From NCBI GenBank assembly GCA_016125215.1, contig WGMF01000027.1, forward strand, positions 1 through 35,836: DNA of 35,836 bases, in the 5' to 3' direction. A program made the position numbers and the translations under genes. This stretch comes from Phycisphaera sp. GTDB taxonomy: Bacteria > Planctomycetota > Phycisphaerae > Phycisphaerales > Phycisphaeraceae. Below are positions 1 to 8,928 of this stretch, piece by piece; the stretch's first letter is position 1, and every line of letters begins with the position of its first letter. Below the pieces are notes generated by a model. It ran no database searches, had not been told where the DNA came from, and was given only the letters and a program-made list of their open reading frames with translations.

Positions 1-162
1 ACAATCCTCCAGGTTTTAAGCGTCTCGCTTTTCGAAAAAACCCCGCTTTTACAGGCGTTTTCGAGACAAAACGAAAATACCAAGACCGACCCATTCGCTA
101 ACCAGTTGTCGCTGTTCGAGTAATGTTGGGACAGTAGTGAATACACATGTAAGATTAGAATC

Positions 163-1137
163 ATGCAAATGAACCCAAAAACCCGACGTATCGTTCGGCC
201 TTTTCTCACGGCAGGTGTGTCGGTGTTGTGTCTTGCGTTTTCTACCGCGGTCCTGGCGCAGCAATACGGCCGCAACGTCCCCGAACCGACGAAGGTCGGC
301 ATCGCCTACGGCCCGGACGAACGCAACGTGATGGACCTCTGGCTGGCGGAGGGTGAGGGCCCCAGGCCGGTCGTGGTCAACTACCACTCCGGCGGGTGGT
401 ACGAGGGCAGCAAGGAACGGTTGGGCCGGGACCTGGGTGTCAAGCAGTTGCTCGACGCGGGCATCTCGGTCGTTGCGGTCAACTATCGGTTGATCCCCCA
501 GAACCCCACGACGCCCCAGACGATCGACGCCAACGTGCCGCCGCCCGTCGATGCGCCGATGAGCGATGCGCGGCGGGCGTTGCAGTTTGTTCGTTACCAC
601 GCCAGGGACTGGAACATCGACCCGAACCGCGTCGGCCTGTCGGGTGGCTCGGCGGGCGGATGCACGTCGCTGTGGCTGGCCTTCCACGACGACATGGCCG
701 ACCCGAAAAGCGATGACCCGGTGTTGCGTCAGTCCACGCGCGTCACCTGCGCAGCGGTCGGTTGGCCACAGACCACGCTCGACCCAGCACAGGGCCGGGA
801 GTGGATCCCCGATCTGCAATACGGTGCCCACGCATTTGGAATGGGGAGCGTCGATGATGCTCTGGCCCGGCGCAACCAACTCATGCCCTGGATCAAGGAA
901 TACTCCCCGGCCGCCTGGGTCAGCAAGGATGACCCGCAGGTCTGCTTGATTTTCAGCAAACCGCCGGACCTGGGGAACGGCGGCGGCGACCCCACGCACT
1001 CGACCAACTTCGGTGCCGGGCTCAAAGCCATCTGCGATCAAACCGGCGTCGAGTGCGTGCTGTTCTACAAAGGTGTGGAGAAAGTCAAATACAACAATGC
1101 GACGGCCTACCTGATTGAAAAATTGAAGGGGGAGTGA
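163..1137 (+). CDS. Secreted alpha/beta hydrolase (esterase/lipase type)
   Basis: This is a predicted secreted esterase-like hydrolase of the BD-FAE/hormone-sensitive-lipase kind. An N-terminal signal peptide is visible: a basic start (KTRR), a hydrophobic stretch and a likely cut after VLAQ near residue 33. The oxyanion-hole motif HSGGW is at residues 75-79 and the nucleophile elbow GGSAG at 161-165 (Ser163). The C-terminal part has a DPTHSTNFG segment that could supply the acid. The usual late catalytic His (normally in a G-x-x-H-G segment) is not obvious, since the matching place reads KGVEKVKYNN. A second ATG six bases downstream (169) is equally possible; neither start has a clear ribosome site. 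It precedes GH130 by 374 bp on the same strand, so a role in removing acyl groups from glycans is a guess from context. The fold assignment is firm; the substrate is unknown. Confidence 0.85.
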   Translation: MQMNPKTRRIVRPFLTAGVSVLCLAFSTAVLAQQYGRNVPEPTKVGIAYGPDERNVMDLWLAEGEGPRPVVVNYHSGGWYEGSKERLGRDLGVKQLLDAGISVVAVNYRLIPQNPTTPQTIDANVPPPVDAPMSDARRALQFVRYHARDWNIDPNRVGLSGGSAGGCTSLWLAFHDDMADPKSDDPVLRQSTRVTCAAVGWPQTTLDPAQGREWIPDLQYGAHAFGMGSVDDALARRNQLMPWIKEYSPAAWVSKDDPQVCLIFSKPPDLGNGGGDPTHSTNFGAGLKAICDQTGVECVLFYKGVEKVKYNNATAYLIEKLKGE

Positions 1138-1511
1138 CCCCACGAGGCCGATCATGATCCGCGTCGCGGGAAAGAATTCGGCTGGGAGAAATGAACCCAT
1201 CTGAATGAATTCGAAATCGTGACGCTCACCCATCGAGAGCAGAGGCGTGCCTGCATCACCGCATGGATATGGAAACTCTCACGCGTTCCGGGATACCCTT
1301 ACAATTGATTACCTTGTCATGCTTTTTTCATCTCGGGGGAACTTCAAAAACTGGCCGTGCGGCCGGGGGCCGGAGACGATTGCCCCGCCGCATACGATGA
1401 CTCAGACGGGCGGGTGGGGTTGCGCGTCGAATGGCGGTACTCAAAAAAACGGTATTGTCTCCCGACAAATGGGTGCCGCCGCTATGCGCCCCGTGAACAG
1501 GAGATGAACGG
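1138..1511. other. Gene-free stretch between the hydrolase and GH130
   Basis: These 374 bases hold no credible gene. The short open frames here lack ribosome sites and recognisable protein sequence. It must carry the GH130 promoter, but I see no convincing -35/-10 pair. A TTGCGC at 1420-1425 and an ATTGTCT at 1454-1460 recall parts of the operator-promoter block found near the PEP-CTERM genes, but the distance between them is wrong, so I do not call a site. The 3' edge holds a good ribosome site (AGGAG, 1499-1503). Confidence 0.5.
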
Positions 1512-2600
1512 ATGCTTGACCGCCTATCCACACACTGCATGCTCAAACCCGCTGACGTCGAGCCCCGCGATGCCCGGCTGAAGGTGGTCGGCGCGTTCAA
1601 TCCCGGCGCGGTGAAGTTCGGCCAGCGCGTGGCCCTGGTCGTACGCGTTGTCGAAGAGGTCGTCGAGCAGCGCGAGGGGTGGGTTTCCTCGCCACGCATC
1701 GACCCGTACGACGGCTCGCTCCACGTCGACTGGCTGCGCCCCGAGGAGCAGTACCTGAGCGACCGACGGATGTATACCAGCAAAAAGACCGGCATGTGCC
1801 GGCTGCGTTTCATCTCCCATCTGCGGGTCTATTTTTCCAGCGACGGCGTGAGCATCGACGGGGCTGGGGCTGTGATCGAACCGCGCGGCGAATTTGAAAC
1901 CTACGGCATCGAAGACCCGCGCATCACCGAGATCGGCGGACGCTTCTACATGACGTACGTCGCGGTGTCCGACCGCGGGGTGTGTACCTGCCTCATGTCC
2001 ACAACGGATTTTCAGTCCTTCGAGCGGCACGGCGTGATCCTGCCGCCGGACAACAAGGATGTCGTTTTGTTCCCCGAGAAAATCGCCGGCCAATACCTGT
2101 GCCTGCACCGGCCGATGCCCTCGTTTCGGATCAGCACGCCACAGGTCTGGTTGGCACAGAGCGACAACCTCATCCGATGGGGTGGCCACAAGCGATTGCT
2201 GGGGACTGAGAACTCGGTCCGTGACCGCGTCGGCGGCGGCACCCCACCCATCCGGACCGAGCGAGGTTGGCTGACGATCTACCACTCGAACGATCGACTG
2301 CCACCCGACGAGAAAGGCAACATGCGTCTGGCCTACACCGCTGGTGCTTTGCTCCTCGACCACCACGACCCCTCGAAGATCATCGGGCACACGCCCAGGC
2401 CGATCATCGTGCCCCGGGAGCCTTACGAGACGCACGGCTTTGTCGACAACGTGATCTTCCCCACCGGTATTGTTCGGCGGGGAGATGTATACCTGGTTTA
2501 CAACGGTGCCGCGGATGAAAATGTTTGCGTCATCGCTTACCCCGTCAAGGCCCTTGAAGAGTCGCCGCTTGCGGGGAACGGCGCGAAGACGGCTTCGTGA
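1512..2600 (+). CDS. Glycoside hydrolase family 130 (beta-mannoside phosphorylase or mannosidase)
   Basis: GH130 enzymes split beta-mannosides either with phosphate (releasing mannose 1-phosphate) or with water. The five-bladed propeller signature is clear. An NPG element is at residues 30-32. The GIEDPRIT motif at 132-139 contains the catalytic Asp135. There is a KDVVLFPEK segment near 183-190, GTPPI at 243-247, and a typical late block ending in VYNGAADENVCVIAY. There is no signal peptide, so it should act in the cytoplasm on imported oligosaccharides. The start at 1512 is chosen because AGGAG lies 8 nt upstream; an in-frame ATG at 1539 is the alternative. Length (362 aa) is normal for the family. 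Whether it is a phosphorylase or a hydrolase depends on phosphate-binding residues I cannot place with certainty. It is followed by repeat DNA, so it is probably transcribed alone. Confidence 0.9.
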   Translation: MLDRLSTHCMLKPADVEPRDARLKVVGAFNPGAVKFGQRVALVVRVVEEVVEQREGWVSSPRIDPYDGSLHVDWLRPEEQYLSDRRMYTSKKTGMCRLRFISHLRVYFSSDGVSIDGAGAVIEPRGEFETYGIEDPRITEIGGRFYMTYVAVSDRGVCTCLMSTTDFQSFERHGVILPPDNKDVVLFPEKIAGQYLCLHRPMPSFRISTPQVWLAQSDNLIRWGGHKRLLGTENSVRDRVGGGTPPIRTERGWLTIYHSNDRLPPDEKGNMRLAYTAGALLLDHHDPSKIIGHTPRPIIVPREPYETHGFVDNVIFPTGIVRRGDVYLVYNGAADENVCVIAYPVKALEESPLAGNGAKTAS

Positions 2601-2707
2601 CCCACGTCGATACGCGTGGGTCCTGTCAAGCATGGGCCGGTCCCGTTGATGCCCGTGCCCGTCGGCGGTGAAACGCCATCAACTTGAAGTGCATGCGCTG
2701 GGTCTCA

Positions 2708-2854
2708 GAAAGTGTGTGAGAAGCCAGACTGAAATCACGAGGGTGTGTATCTGGGTGCCACTGGCGGCTTGTCCGCCAGTGAAAAAGCCGTACATTTTAA
2801 GCACTGGCGGACAAGCCGCCAGTGACACACCCAGGCTTCTCACACGCTTTCTCA
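2708..2854. repeat. Nested inverted-repeat element (planctomycete-type palindromic repeat)
   Basis: The outer arms 2708-2725 and 2834-2851 are near-perfect reverse complements (one mismatch in 18). Inside are two short palindromes, 2759-2781 and 2802-2824, which are reverse complements of each other. Each has 9-bp arms built on CACTGGCGG. Smaller matching pieces (GGGTGTGT at 2741-2748 with ACACACCC at 2825-2832) lie between. The whole could fold into a long cruciform or hairpin. The core resembles a repeat common in planctomycete intergenic DNA; this is recalled, not searched. The right arm runs into the end of the adjacent regulator fragment. Confidence 0.8.
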
Positions 2855-3369
2855 GCCGCGTGGCGTGCCAAGCGTCGGCGATACTGCCCGGGTGTCATCC
2901 CCGTGGCGCGTCGGAAAAAAACATAAAACTGCTTGGGTGCCACGCCGCAGGCCTTGGCGACCTCGACCATGCCCGATTCGGATTTGGCCAGGAGGTTCTT
3001 GGCTCGCTCGATGCGCGCGCGTGTAATGGCGGTGTAGGGCAACTGCCCGATGGATTCTTTCATCCGGGCTTCGAGTTTCCGCCTTGAGACCCCCAGGTGA
3101 TCCAGCACCGCCTCGACACCGATCTCTTCGCCGCAGTGGTCCTGGATGAACGCCAGCGCCTGGGTGACGATCGGGTCATCGCTCACCATCACGTCGGGGC
3201 TCTTGCGAGTCACGACGCGCAGCGGCGATTGTCTATGCCACCGATAACAGGCAATACTGGCCGCACCGCAAGGTGCCGGTCCTTTCGCCTTCAATACATC
3301 GGGGTATCCCGCTCCGTTTGCCTTGAAGTTCACCGACACGGGGGGCGGCTCGGACGACTCCTTCGACAT
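2797..3369 (-). pseudogene. Truncated XylR-like regulator, AraC DNA-binding domain only
   Basis: Only the C-terminal part of a XylR-type regulator remains. The recognisable sequence starts near 3228 with PLRVVTRKSPDVMVSDDPIV, the linker before the helix-turn-helix region, and continues through LDHLGVSRRKLEARMKES and GMTPGQYRRR. It aligns by eye with residues from about 275 onward of the intact regulator at 20838-21989. The LacI-like sensor half is missing. The open frame extends upstream to an ATG at 3369, but those 47 residues are antisense to the pseudopilin fragment at 3248-3862 and do not look like regulator sequence. The last 18 or so residues (EKACEKPG onward) are encoded by the inverted-repeat element, which also gives the stop codon. 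It could be a free DNA-binding domain if expressed, but a decayed gene is more likely. Confidence 0.75.
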
Positions 3370-3862
3370 CCGACCGGACTTGGCACCTTATATCCCGCTC
3401 AACCTGCAATGCCCTTTGTGCCCGCAGAGAGACTTGATCACCTTGACAGATGCTTCGGTCATGATGCCCTACGCTTATTATATCGGATGGACGTTGACGC
3501 CAGGCGGACAAACCATGGCCAATATCAATGATGTCATGACCCAAGGTGGGTATGAGTTCGACATCATCGTGTGTGACCGAAACTACGCCTACAACGGCCT
3601 AAACGGCTATGTCTTCTGCCAAGCCAGCCACCCCGACATCAACACGAATATCATGCACTTGCTTCCGACCGGTATCTACGGCATTGGCAACACGCTCGAC
3701 CGTGGGCTGGTGGATATGAACTTCACCCGATGCGACGGCTCGACCTACCGCATCAATCAGGTCTCGGCCGACGATACCCGCCTCAAAAAAGTTGACTACA
3801 AATATGGCAACTCCGGCGTCTCTTTGAATATGGCCTGGACCATGTTGCCTTCGGTCAGATAG
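3248..3862 (+). pseudogene. Pseudopilin fragment, C-terminal part only
   Basis: The open frame starts right after a stop at 3245-3247 and has no ATG near its beginning (a TTG at 3323 is the first alternative start). It lacks the N-terminal methylation motif (FTLVELL) and hydrophobic helix that a pseudopilin needs. The remaining sequence has the look of the Phycisphaerae pseudopilin globular domain: FDIRPDLAPYI, QCPLCP, a Tyr-rich ASVMMPYAYYIGW segment, and near the end DMNFTRCDGSTYRI, which matches the conserved DG turn. Compare the intact gene at 15977-16876. The break coincides within about 20 bp with the break of the opposite-strand regulator fragment, so both 5' ends were probably lost in one event. 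The BNR_4 gene follows 241 bp downstream on the same strand. Confidence 0.65.
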
Positions 3863-4103
3863 AATCATCCCCCGATCAAAACCTATTCTTATGGTGGAGT
3901 TTTGCCCCTGTCTATCCGCCGATTGTGTTTCGGATGACAAGGTAGATTCCCGGGTGGGGTCGGATAGGAATGAAACAGTGAATCCACTCCGTGATGCTGT
4001 GTGATACCTGACGTGGCAAGCGTTCATCTTATGGACAACCCGACATTCGAGAAAACATGCCCGGTTAGATGAACCATGACATGAACATTATGATCTGGGA
4101 CAA

Positions 4104-5474
4104 ATGATGCGTTATTGGCTGTGTTTATTGGTGTTGGGCGGGCTTGTTCACGCTGTCTTAGCCGACGAAAACCACGACACGACGGACCCACCCCTCAAAG
4201 GGCCGAGGGTTCTGGAAACGGTCGTGGTGGACAAAATCTGGTCCGCGGTGTCGGTGCGGTTTTGCCTGCTCACGCACGGCGACATGCAGTACGTCGCCTA
4301 CTACGACGCCGACCGCAACATGGCGGTGGCGCAGCGTAAGCTCACCGAGTCTGCGTTCCGGGACAAGACCGTCCTGCCCTCGAAGCAGGGGTGGGACTCG
4401 CACAACTACATCACCATGGCGGTGGACAGCGAGGGGTACCTCCACCTCTCGGGCAACATGCACGCGGTGGCGCTGGTCTATTTCCGCAGCGAAAAGCCCG
4501 GTGACATCACCACGTTGACCCAGGTGAAATCGATGGTCGGTGACAACGAGGCCCGCTGCACCTACCCCAAGTTCCTCCGGGATCGCCAGGGTAGAATGCT
4601 CTTCCACTACCGCAGCGGCGGCAGCGGCAACGGCAACGAAGTCTACAACATCTACGACGAAAAATCGCGGACCTGGAGCCGACTGCTCGACACGCCGCTC
4701 ACCGACGGGAAGGGTAAGATGAACGCCTACCAGGTCGGCCCCGATTACGGACCCGACGGGTATTACCACCTTTGCTGGGTCTGGCGGGACACCCCCGACG
4801 CCAGCACCAACCACGACCTGAGCTACGCGCGGAGCAAGGACCTGGTCCACTGGGAGAGCGCCGCGGGTGAGGCGATCAAACTCCCGATCACGCTGGACAT
4901 GACGGACCTCATCGTCGACCCGGTCCCGGTGAACGGCGGCCTGCTCAACGGCCTCCACCGCATCGGGTTTGATCCGCAGAACCGCCCGATCATCACCTAT
5001 CACAAGTACGACGACCAGGGCAAGAGCCAGGTCTACGCGGCGCGTTTCGAGTCCGGGTCGTGGAAGGTCCGCCAGCTCACGCAATGGGATTTCCGCTGGG
5101 TCTTCGGCGGCCGGGGGTCGCTGGGGTCCACGCCCAATCAAGTCGGTGTGGACGCTGTGAAATCAAACAACGGTCAACCGACCCTGTCCTTCGGCAGCAG
5201 CAGCGTCGGGTTCCACACCTGGGTGCTTGATGAACCAACCCTCCAACCCCTGCGCACGCTCCCCGAAGCGCCCAGGTATCCCCCTGAGCTGACGCGGGTG
5301 CAATCCAAGTTCCCGGGCATGGGCGTCATGTGGGTGGGCGATATCGGTGAGTCGACCCAGCCCGATGGCCGTTACTTTTTGCGGTGGGAATGCCTGGGCA
5401 AGCACGGCGACCGTCCGCGTGAGGAACCGCTGCCGGAGAGCAGCGACCTGGTGGTTTACAAAATCGGCCCGTGA
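4104..5474 (+). CDS. Secreted BNR_4-family beta-propeller protein, putative polysaccharide lyase or glycosidase
   Basis: This is a member of the BNR_4 propeller superfamily, which includes ulvan lyases (PL24, PL25) and the GH145 rhamnosidases. A signal peptide ends near residue 20 (VHAVLADEN). Characteristic blocks follow: HNYITMAVDSEGYLHLSG then NMHAVALVYFRS, CTYPKFLRDRQGRMLFHYR followed by SGGSGNGNE, and HLCWVWRDTPDASTNHDL. These contain the His, Tyr and Arg residues typical of the family's active-site faces, but I cannot assign the catalytic set. Two adjacent ATGs (4104, 4107) are possible; the ribosome site is weak. It sits 175 bp upstream of the ABC importer genes on the same strand, which fits extracellular release of oligosaccharides for import. 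There is no PEP-CTERM tail, unlike the relative at 14502-15926, so it is probably periplasmic or released. Superfamily is sure, reaction type is not. Confidence 0.85.
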   Translation: MMRYWLCLLVLGGLVHAVLADENHDTTDPPLKGPRVLETVVVDKIWSAVSVRFCLLTHGDMQYVAYYDADRNMAVAQRKLTESAFRDKTVLPSKQGWDSHNYITMAVDSEGYLHLSGNMHAVALVYFRSEKPGDITTLTQVKSMVGDNEARCTYPKFLRDRQGRMLFHYRSGGSGNGNEVYNIYDEKSRTWSRLLDTPLTDGKGKMNAYQVGPDYGPDGYYHLCWVWRDTPDASTNHDLSYARSKDLVHWESAAGEAIKLPITLDMTDLIVDPVPVNGGLLNGLHRIGFDPQNRPIITYHKYDDQGKSQVYAARFESGSWKVRQLTQWDFRWVFGGRGSLGSTPNQVGVDAVKSNNGQPTLSFGSSSVGFHTWVLDEPTLQPLRTLPEAPRYPPELTRVQSKFPGMGVMWVGDIGESTQPDGRYFLRWECLGKHGDRPREEPLPESSDLVVYKIGP

Positions 5475-5649
5475 ACACGCATGCAAGTCGGTACGGGTGC
5501 TGGATAGTGGGTAGGATTGTTAAGACCGAGGCGGAGGGTTGGTGGATACCGTCACAGGCCGCCTTGGGCTTGCGTGGGTATTCATCCCTTCGAGACGTTG
5601 CGGTGCGACTGCCGCCCACCCCGCAAGAGATCGGACGCTGAAACTCGTC

Positions 5650-8600
5650 ATGCGCAAACTCTTCCGAAAAGTTCGAGGGTTTGTGTCGGCTGGGTTTCTG
5701 TCTGTGGTGCTGGCCTGGCTGTTGAGCCACGCATTTCAACCAGTCGGGGTGCGGGATTCGCCGGTGCCCCCAGCCACGGACAAGGTCGACGAAGCGCTTG
5801 CGCTGCGTGACATCGCGCTGGAGGGCAAGCCGCCCAGGCTCGTGGCGGACGTGGATTACTCGCAGCAGGATCGCGCGGCGTGGTACCCCAGGAGCGAGTC
5901 GCCCATCCTGCGCGAGCTTGTGGACGAGGGCCGACTGCCCCCGGTGCGGGAACGATTGGGTGTTCAAGTCGACGGCAAGTGGGTCTGTGAACCGCTCGTC
6001 ATGCAAGGCGTCGACGGCATCGGGCACTACGGCGGCACGTGGACGCGCGGCGATACGATCCGCTGGATTTCCTATCGCGGGTCGGCCACCACCCTGTTGC
6101 ACTACGACGTGTATGGGCAAAACCTCGTCCCCCACCTGGCCAAGGGTTACGAGGTCTCTGACGACCAACGCGAGTTCACATTCCATCTTCGTCGGGGCGT
6201 GCGCTGGTCGGACGGCTACCCCTTCACCGCCGACGACATCCTCTACTGGTGGGACTGGGAAGAGAACTGCAAAGACATCCAGAGCAACCCGTCGAGGGAC
6301 CTGCTGATTCAAAACCACCCGCCGCGCGTGGTGAAGATCGATGACTACACCGTACGGTTTATTTTCCCCGAACCCTTCAGCGCCTTCCCCCTGTTCGTCG
6401 CGGCCAACCTCGACATGGCCAACGCGCCTGAGCACTACCTCAAGTCTTTCCACCCCAGCCACCCCCAGCGCGACGAGCACCGCATCCGTCAGTGGATGAC
6501 GCTGCTCAAGACCAGCAACCCCGCGACGGTCTACAGCCAGGTCAAGCTCTTCAACAACCCCGAGCACCCGCGCCTCTGGCCCTGGCTCTACCGCAAGTAC
6601 ACCACGCTCGACCCGCAGTCGGCCGTGCGCAACCCCTATTACTGGGTCGTCGATCCGCAGGGCCATCAACTGCCCTACCTCGACCGAATCCTGTTTAACC
6701 CGCAGATCATGCAGACCGCGGTGGGTCTGTCGATGGGGCAGGTCTCCATGCAGTGGAGCTACAACCTCTTCCTCGATTACACGCTCTACATGCGTAACCG
6801 GGACGAGTACGGCTTCCAGGTCTATCACTGGTGGAACGGTGAGATGCCGTTCGTCATCTACCCCAACATCACGATGCGCGCGGACGCGGCGCCCGACGGC
6901 GAAGCGGTGTCAAAACTTCTGCGGGAGCGTGAGTTCCGCATTGCGCTGAGTGTGGCGATCAACCGCCAGCGCATCATCGACGCGGTCTACCGCGGTGTCG
7001 GCAAACCCATGGCGTTGGTCCCCGAGAACGGCACGCCGTGGTACAGCCCGGCCGTTGAGACGCTGCACCACGAGTACGACCCGGCGCAGGCCAACCGACT
7101 GCTTGATGGGCTGGGCCTGACCCAGCGCGACAACGAGGGCTACCGCACCTTGCCCGACGGCAGCCGACTGACACTGATCCAGAGCCTGCCGCAGTCCGCC
7201 GACGTGGACACCGCGCAGTTCGTGGTCAACGACTGGAAGGCGGTGGGTCTGCGCGTGATCCTGCGACCGCAGGGCCTTGCGCTCTATCAGGTCGAGCGCG
7301 GCGGTCGGCGACAGGAGCTGAGCTGGTGGAGCGGCAACCCGCACTTCCCGTTGTGGCTTGGCGTAAACCCGGGCATTTATGCTGCACCCGGTTACACGAA
7401 GTGGCTCAACGCCGGTGGGCCTTATGTCGACGAGGGTCAGTCGGTGCCCGGCATCGCCCCGCCGCTGGACCACCCGATGCGTCAGACGATCCAGCTGCGC
7501 GCACAGGCTCTGGCGGAAGCCGACCCCGTCAAACGCAAGGCGCTGATCGACCGGGCCCTCTGGATCGCCGCCGACCAGGTCTGGGCCATCAACATCACCC
7601 GTTCCCTGCCCCAACTGGTGATCGTGAAGAACGGTTTGCGTAACGTGCCCCGCAAAGCCATCCACAGCTACCAAACTTTATCGCCCGGCGGCAACGCGGG
7701 GATCGAGACTTACTTCTGGGACGAGCCCCTCAACCACGACGACCCGACCACCGTGGCGCTAGTCAAGAGCCTGGTCGCCACACCGGTCTTGCGTGAGGGC
7801 ACCGTGTCGGCCACAACCACAAAAGCATCCACACCCGCGCAAGCCGGCGGGTGGATCGCCCCGCTGGTCCGCTGGCTTTTCATCGGAGTGGCGCTGTTGC
7901 TTCTGGCGCTCTGGGCGGCTCGCCATCCGTTCATCAGGCGGCGGCTGCTCATGATGATCCCGATGCTCGGCGTCATCTCGGTGCTGGTGTTCACCATCAT
8001 TCAGCTGCCCTCGGGCGACTACACCACCGTCCGCATCGCGCAGCTCGAAGAAGAGGGCGACCTTGTTCAGTTGCAGCAGATCAAGGAGATCCGTGAGTCG
8101 TTCCACCTCGACGAGCCGGCCGTGGTGCGCTACGTCTACTGGATGGGCCTGCGCTGGTTCGTGACCTTCGACGAACGCGACACGGGCCTGCTCCAGGGCA
8201 ACCTCGGGCTGAGCATGAAGGACAACATGCCGGTCAACAAGCTGGTGGGCGATCGGCTGCTGCTGACGCTGTGCATCACGCTGGGGTCCGTGCTGCTGAC
8301 GTGGGCGATCGCGTTGCCGATCGGCATCTACTCCGCCGCGCGCCAGTATTCCATCGGCGATTATTTCTTCACCAGCCTGGCGTTCCTGGGCATGTGTACG
8401 CCCACGTTCCTGCTGGCGCTGGTCCTGATGGTGCTCACCGGGGTCACCGGGTTGTTCTCGCCCGAGTTCGCCGCGATGGAGGGGTGGAACGCCGCAAAAC
8501 TCATCGACCTGCTCAAACACATCTGGCTGCCCATCGTGATCGTGGGCATCTCCGCGACGGCGGGCATGACCCGTATCATGCGTGCCAACCTGCTCGACGA

Positions 8601-8928
8601 ACTCAAGAAGCCCTACGTCGCCACCGCCCGCGCCAAGGGGGTGCGGCCGATCCGACTCCTCATCAAGTATCCCGTACGCATCGCGCTCAACCCGTTTGTC
8701 TCGGGCATCGGCGGGCTGTTCCCGGCTCTGGTCAGCGGCAGCGCGATCATTGCCATGGTGCTGGGCCTGCCCACGGTCGGGCCGTTGCTGCTCGCTTCCG
8801 TGCTGGACCAGGACATGTACCTGGCCGGCTCGATGCTGATGCTCCTGGGCCTGCTGAGCGTCTTTGGCACACTCGTGAGCGACCTGCTGCTGTTGTGGCT
8901 TGATCCCAGGGTCCGTTATGACCAATAA
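5650..8928 (+). CDS. ABC importer subunit: binding protein fused to permease (DppA-DppB type)
   Basis: One chain carries two ABC importer parts that are normally separate. After an N-terminal membrane anchor or signal (residues about 10-28), a family 5 solute-binding domain spans about 120-690, with GVRWSDGYPFTADDILYWW as a typical block. A hydrophobic helix at about 737-757 leads into a DppB-type permease domain (about 765-1092). The latter has several membrane helices and the EAA-like loop ATARAKGVRPIRLLIKYP, which contacts the ATPase. The binding domain is thus tethered to the outer face of the permease. The frame opens upstream to 5539, but the ATG at 5650 gives the natural membrane start and is preferred. 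The stop overlaps the next gene by 11 bases, so translation is coupled. Neighbouring glycan genes suggest oligosaccharides as cargo rather than peptides. No ATPase gene is present in the window. Confidence 0.88.
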   Translation: MRKLFRKVRGFVSAGFLSVVLAWLLSHAFQPVGVRDSPVPPATDKVDEALALRDIALEGKPPRLVADVDYSQQDRAAWYPRSESPILRELVDEGRLPPVRERLGVQVDGKWVCEPLVMQGVDGIGHYGGTWTRGDTIRWISYRGSATTLLHYDVYGQNLVPHLAKGYEVSDDQREFTFHLRRGVRWSDGYPFTADDILYWWDWEENCKDIQSNPSRDLLIQNHPPRVVKIDDYTVRFIFPEPFSAFPLFVAANLDMANAPEHYLKSFHPSHPQRDEHRIRQWMTLLKTSNPATVYSQVKLFNNPEHPRLWPWLYRKYTTLDPQSAVRNPYYWVVDPQGHQLPYLDRILFNPQIMQTAVGLSMGQVSMQWSYNLFLDYTLYMRNRDEYGFQVYHWWNGEMPFVIYPNITMRADAAPDGEAVSKLLREREFRIALSVAINRQRIIDAVYRGVGKPMALVPENGTPWYSPAVETLHHEYDPAQANRLLDGLGLTQRDNEGYRTLPDGSRLTLIQSLPQSADVDTAQFVVNDWKAVGLRVILRPQGLALYQVERGGRRQELSWWSGNPHFPLWLGVNPGIYAAPGYTKWLNAGGPYVDEGQSVPGIAPPLDHPMRQTIQLRAQALAEADPVKRKALIDRALWIAADQVWAINITRSLPQLVIVKNGLRNVPRKAIHSYQTLSPGGNAGIETYFWDEPLNHDDPTTVALVKSLVATPVLREGTVSATTTKASTPAQAGGWIAPLVRWLFIGVALLLLALWAARHPFIRRRLLMMIPMLGVISVLVFTIIQLPSGDYTTVRIAQLEEEGDLVQLQQIKEIRESFHLDEPAVVRYVYWMGLRWFVTFDERDTGLLQGNLGLSMKDNMPVNKLVGDRLLLTLCITLGSVLLTWAIALPIGIYSAARQYSIGDYFFTSLAFLGMCTPTFLLALVLMVLTGVTGLFSPEFAAMEGWNAAKLIDLLKHIWLPIVIVGISATAGMTRIMRANLLDELKKPYVATARAKGVRPIRLLIKYPVRIALNPFVSGIGGLFPALVSGSAIIAMVLGLPTVGPLLLASVLDQDMYLAGSMLMLLGLLSVFGTLVSDLLLLWLDPRVRYDQ

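Noticed and set aside
22-68. Inverted repeat GTCTCG / CGAGAC near the left edge
   Set aside because: Only six base pairs match, with a 35-base loop; this is within chance.
49-1233. Long open frame (394 codons) on the minus strand opposite the alpha/beta hydrolase
   Set aside because: It is antisense to a gene with clear motifs and signal peptide, has no recognisable protein sequence, and long opposite frames are expected at this GC content.
5326-6828. 500-codon minus-strand frame opposite the ABC fusion gene
   Set aside because: It is a shadow of the binding-protein domain, with high Val/Arg/His content typical of antisense frames and no known motif.
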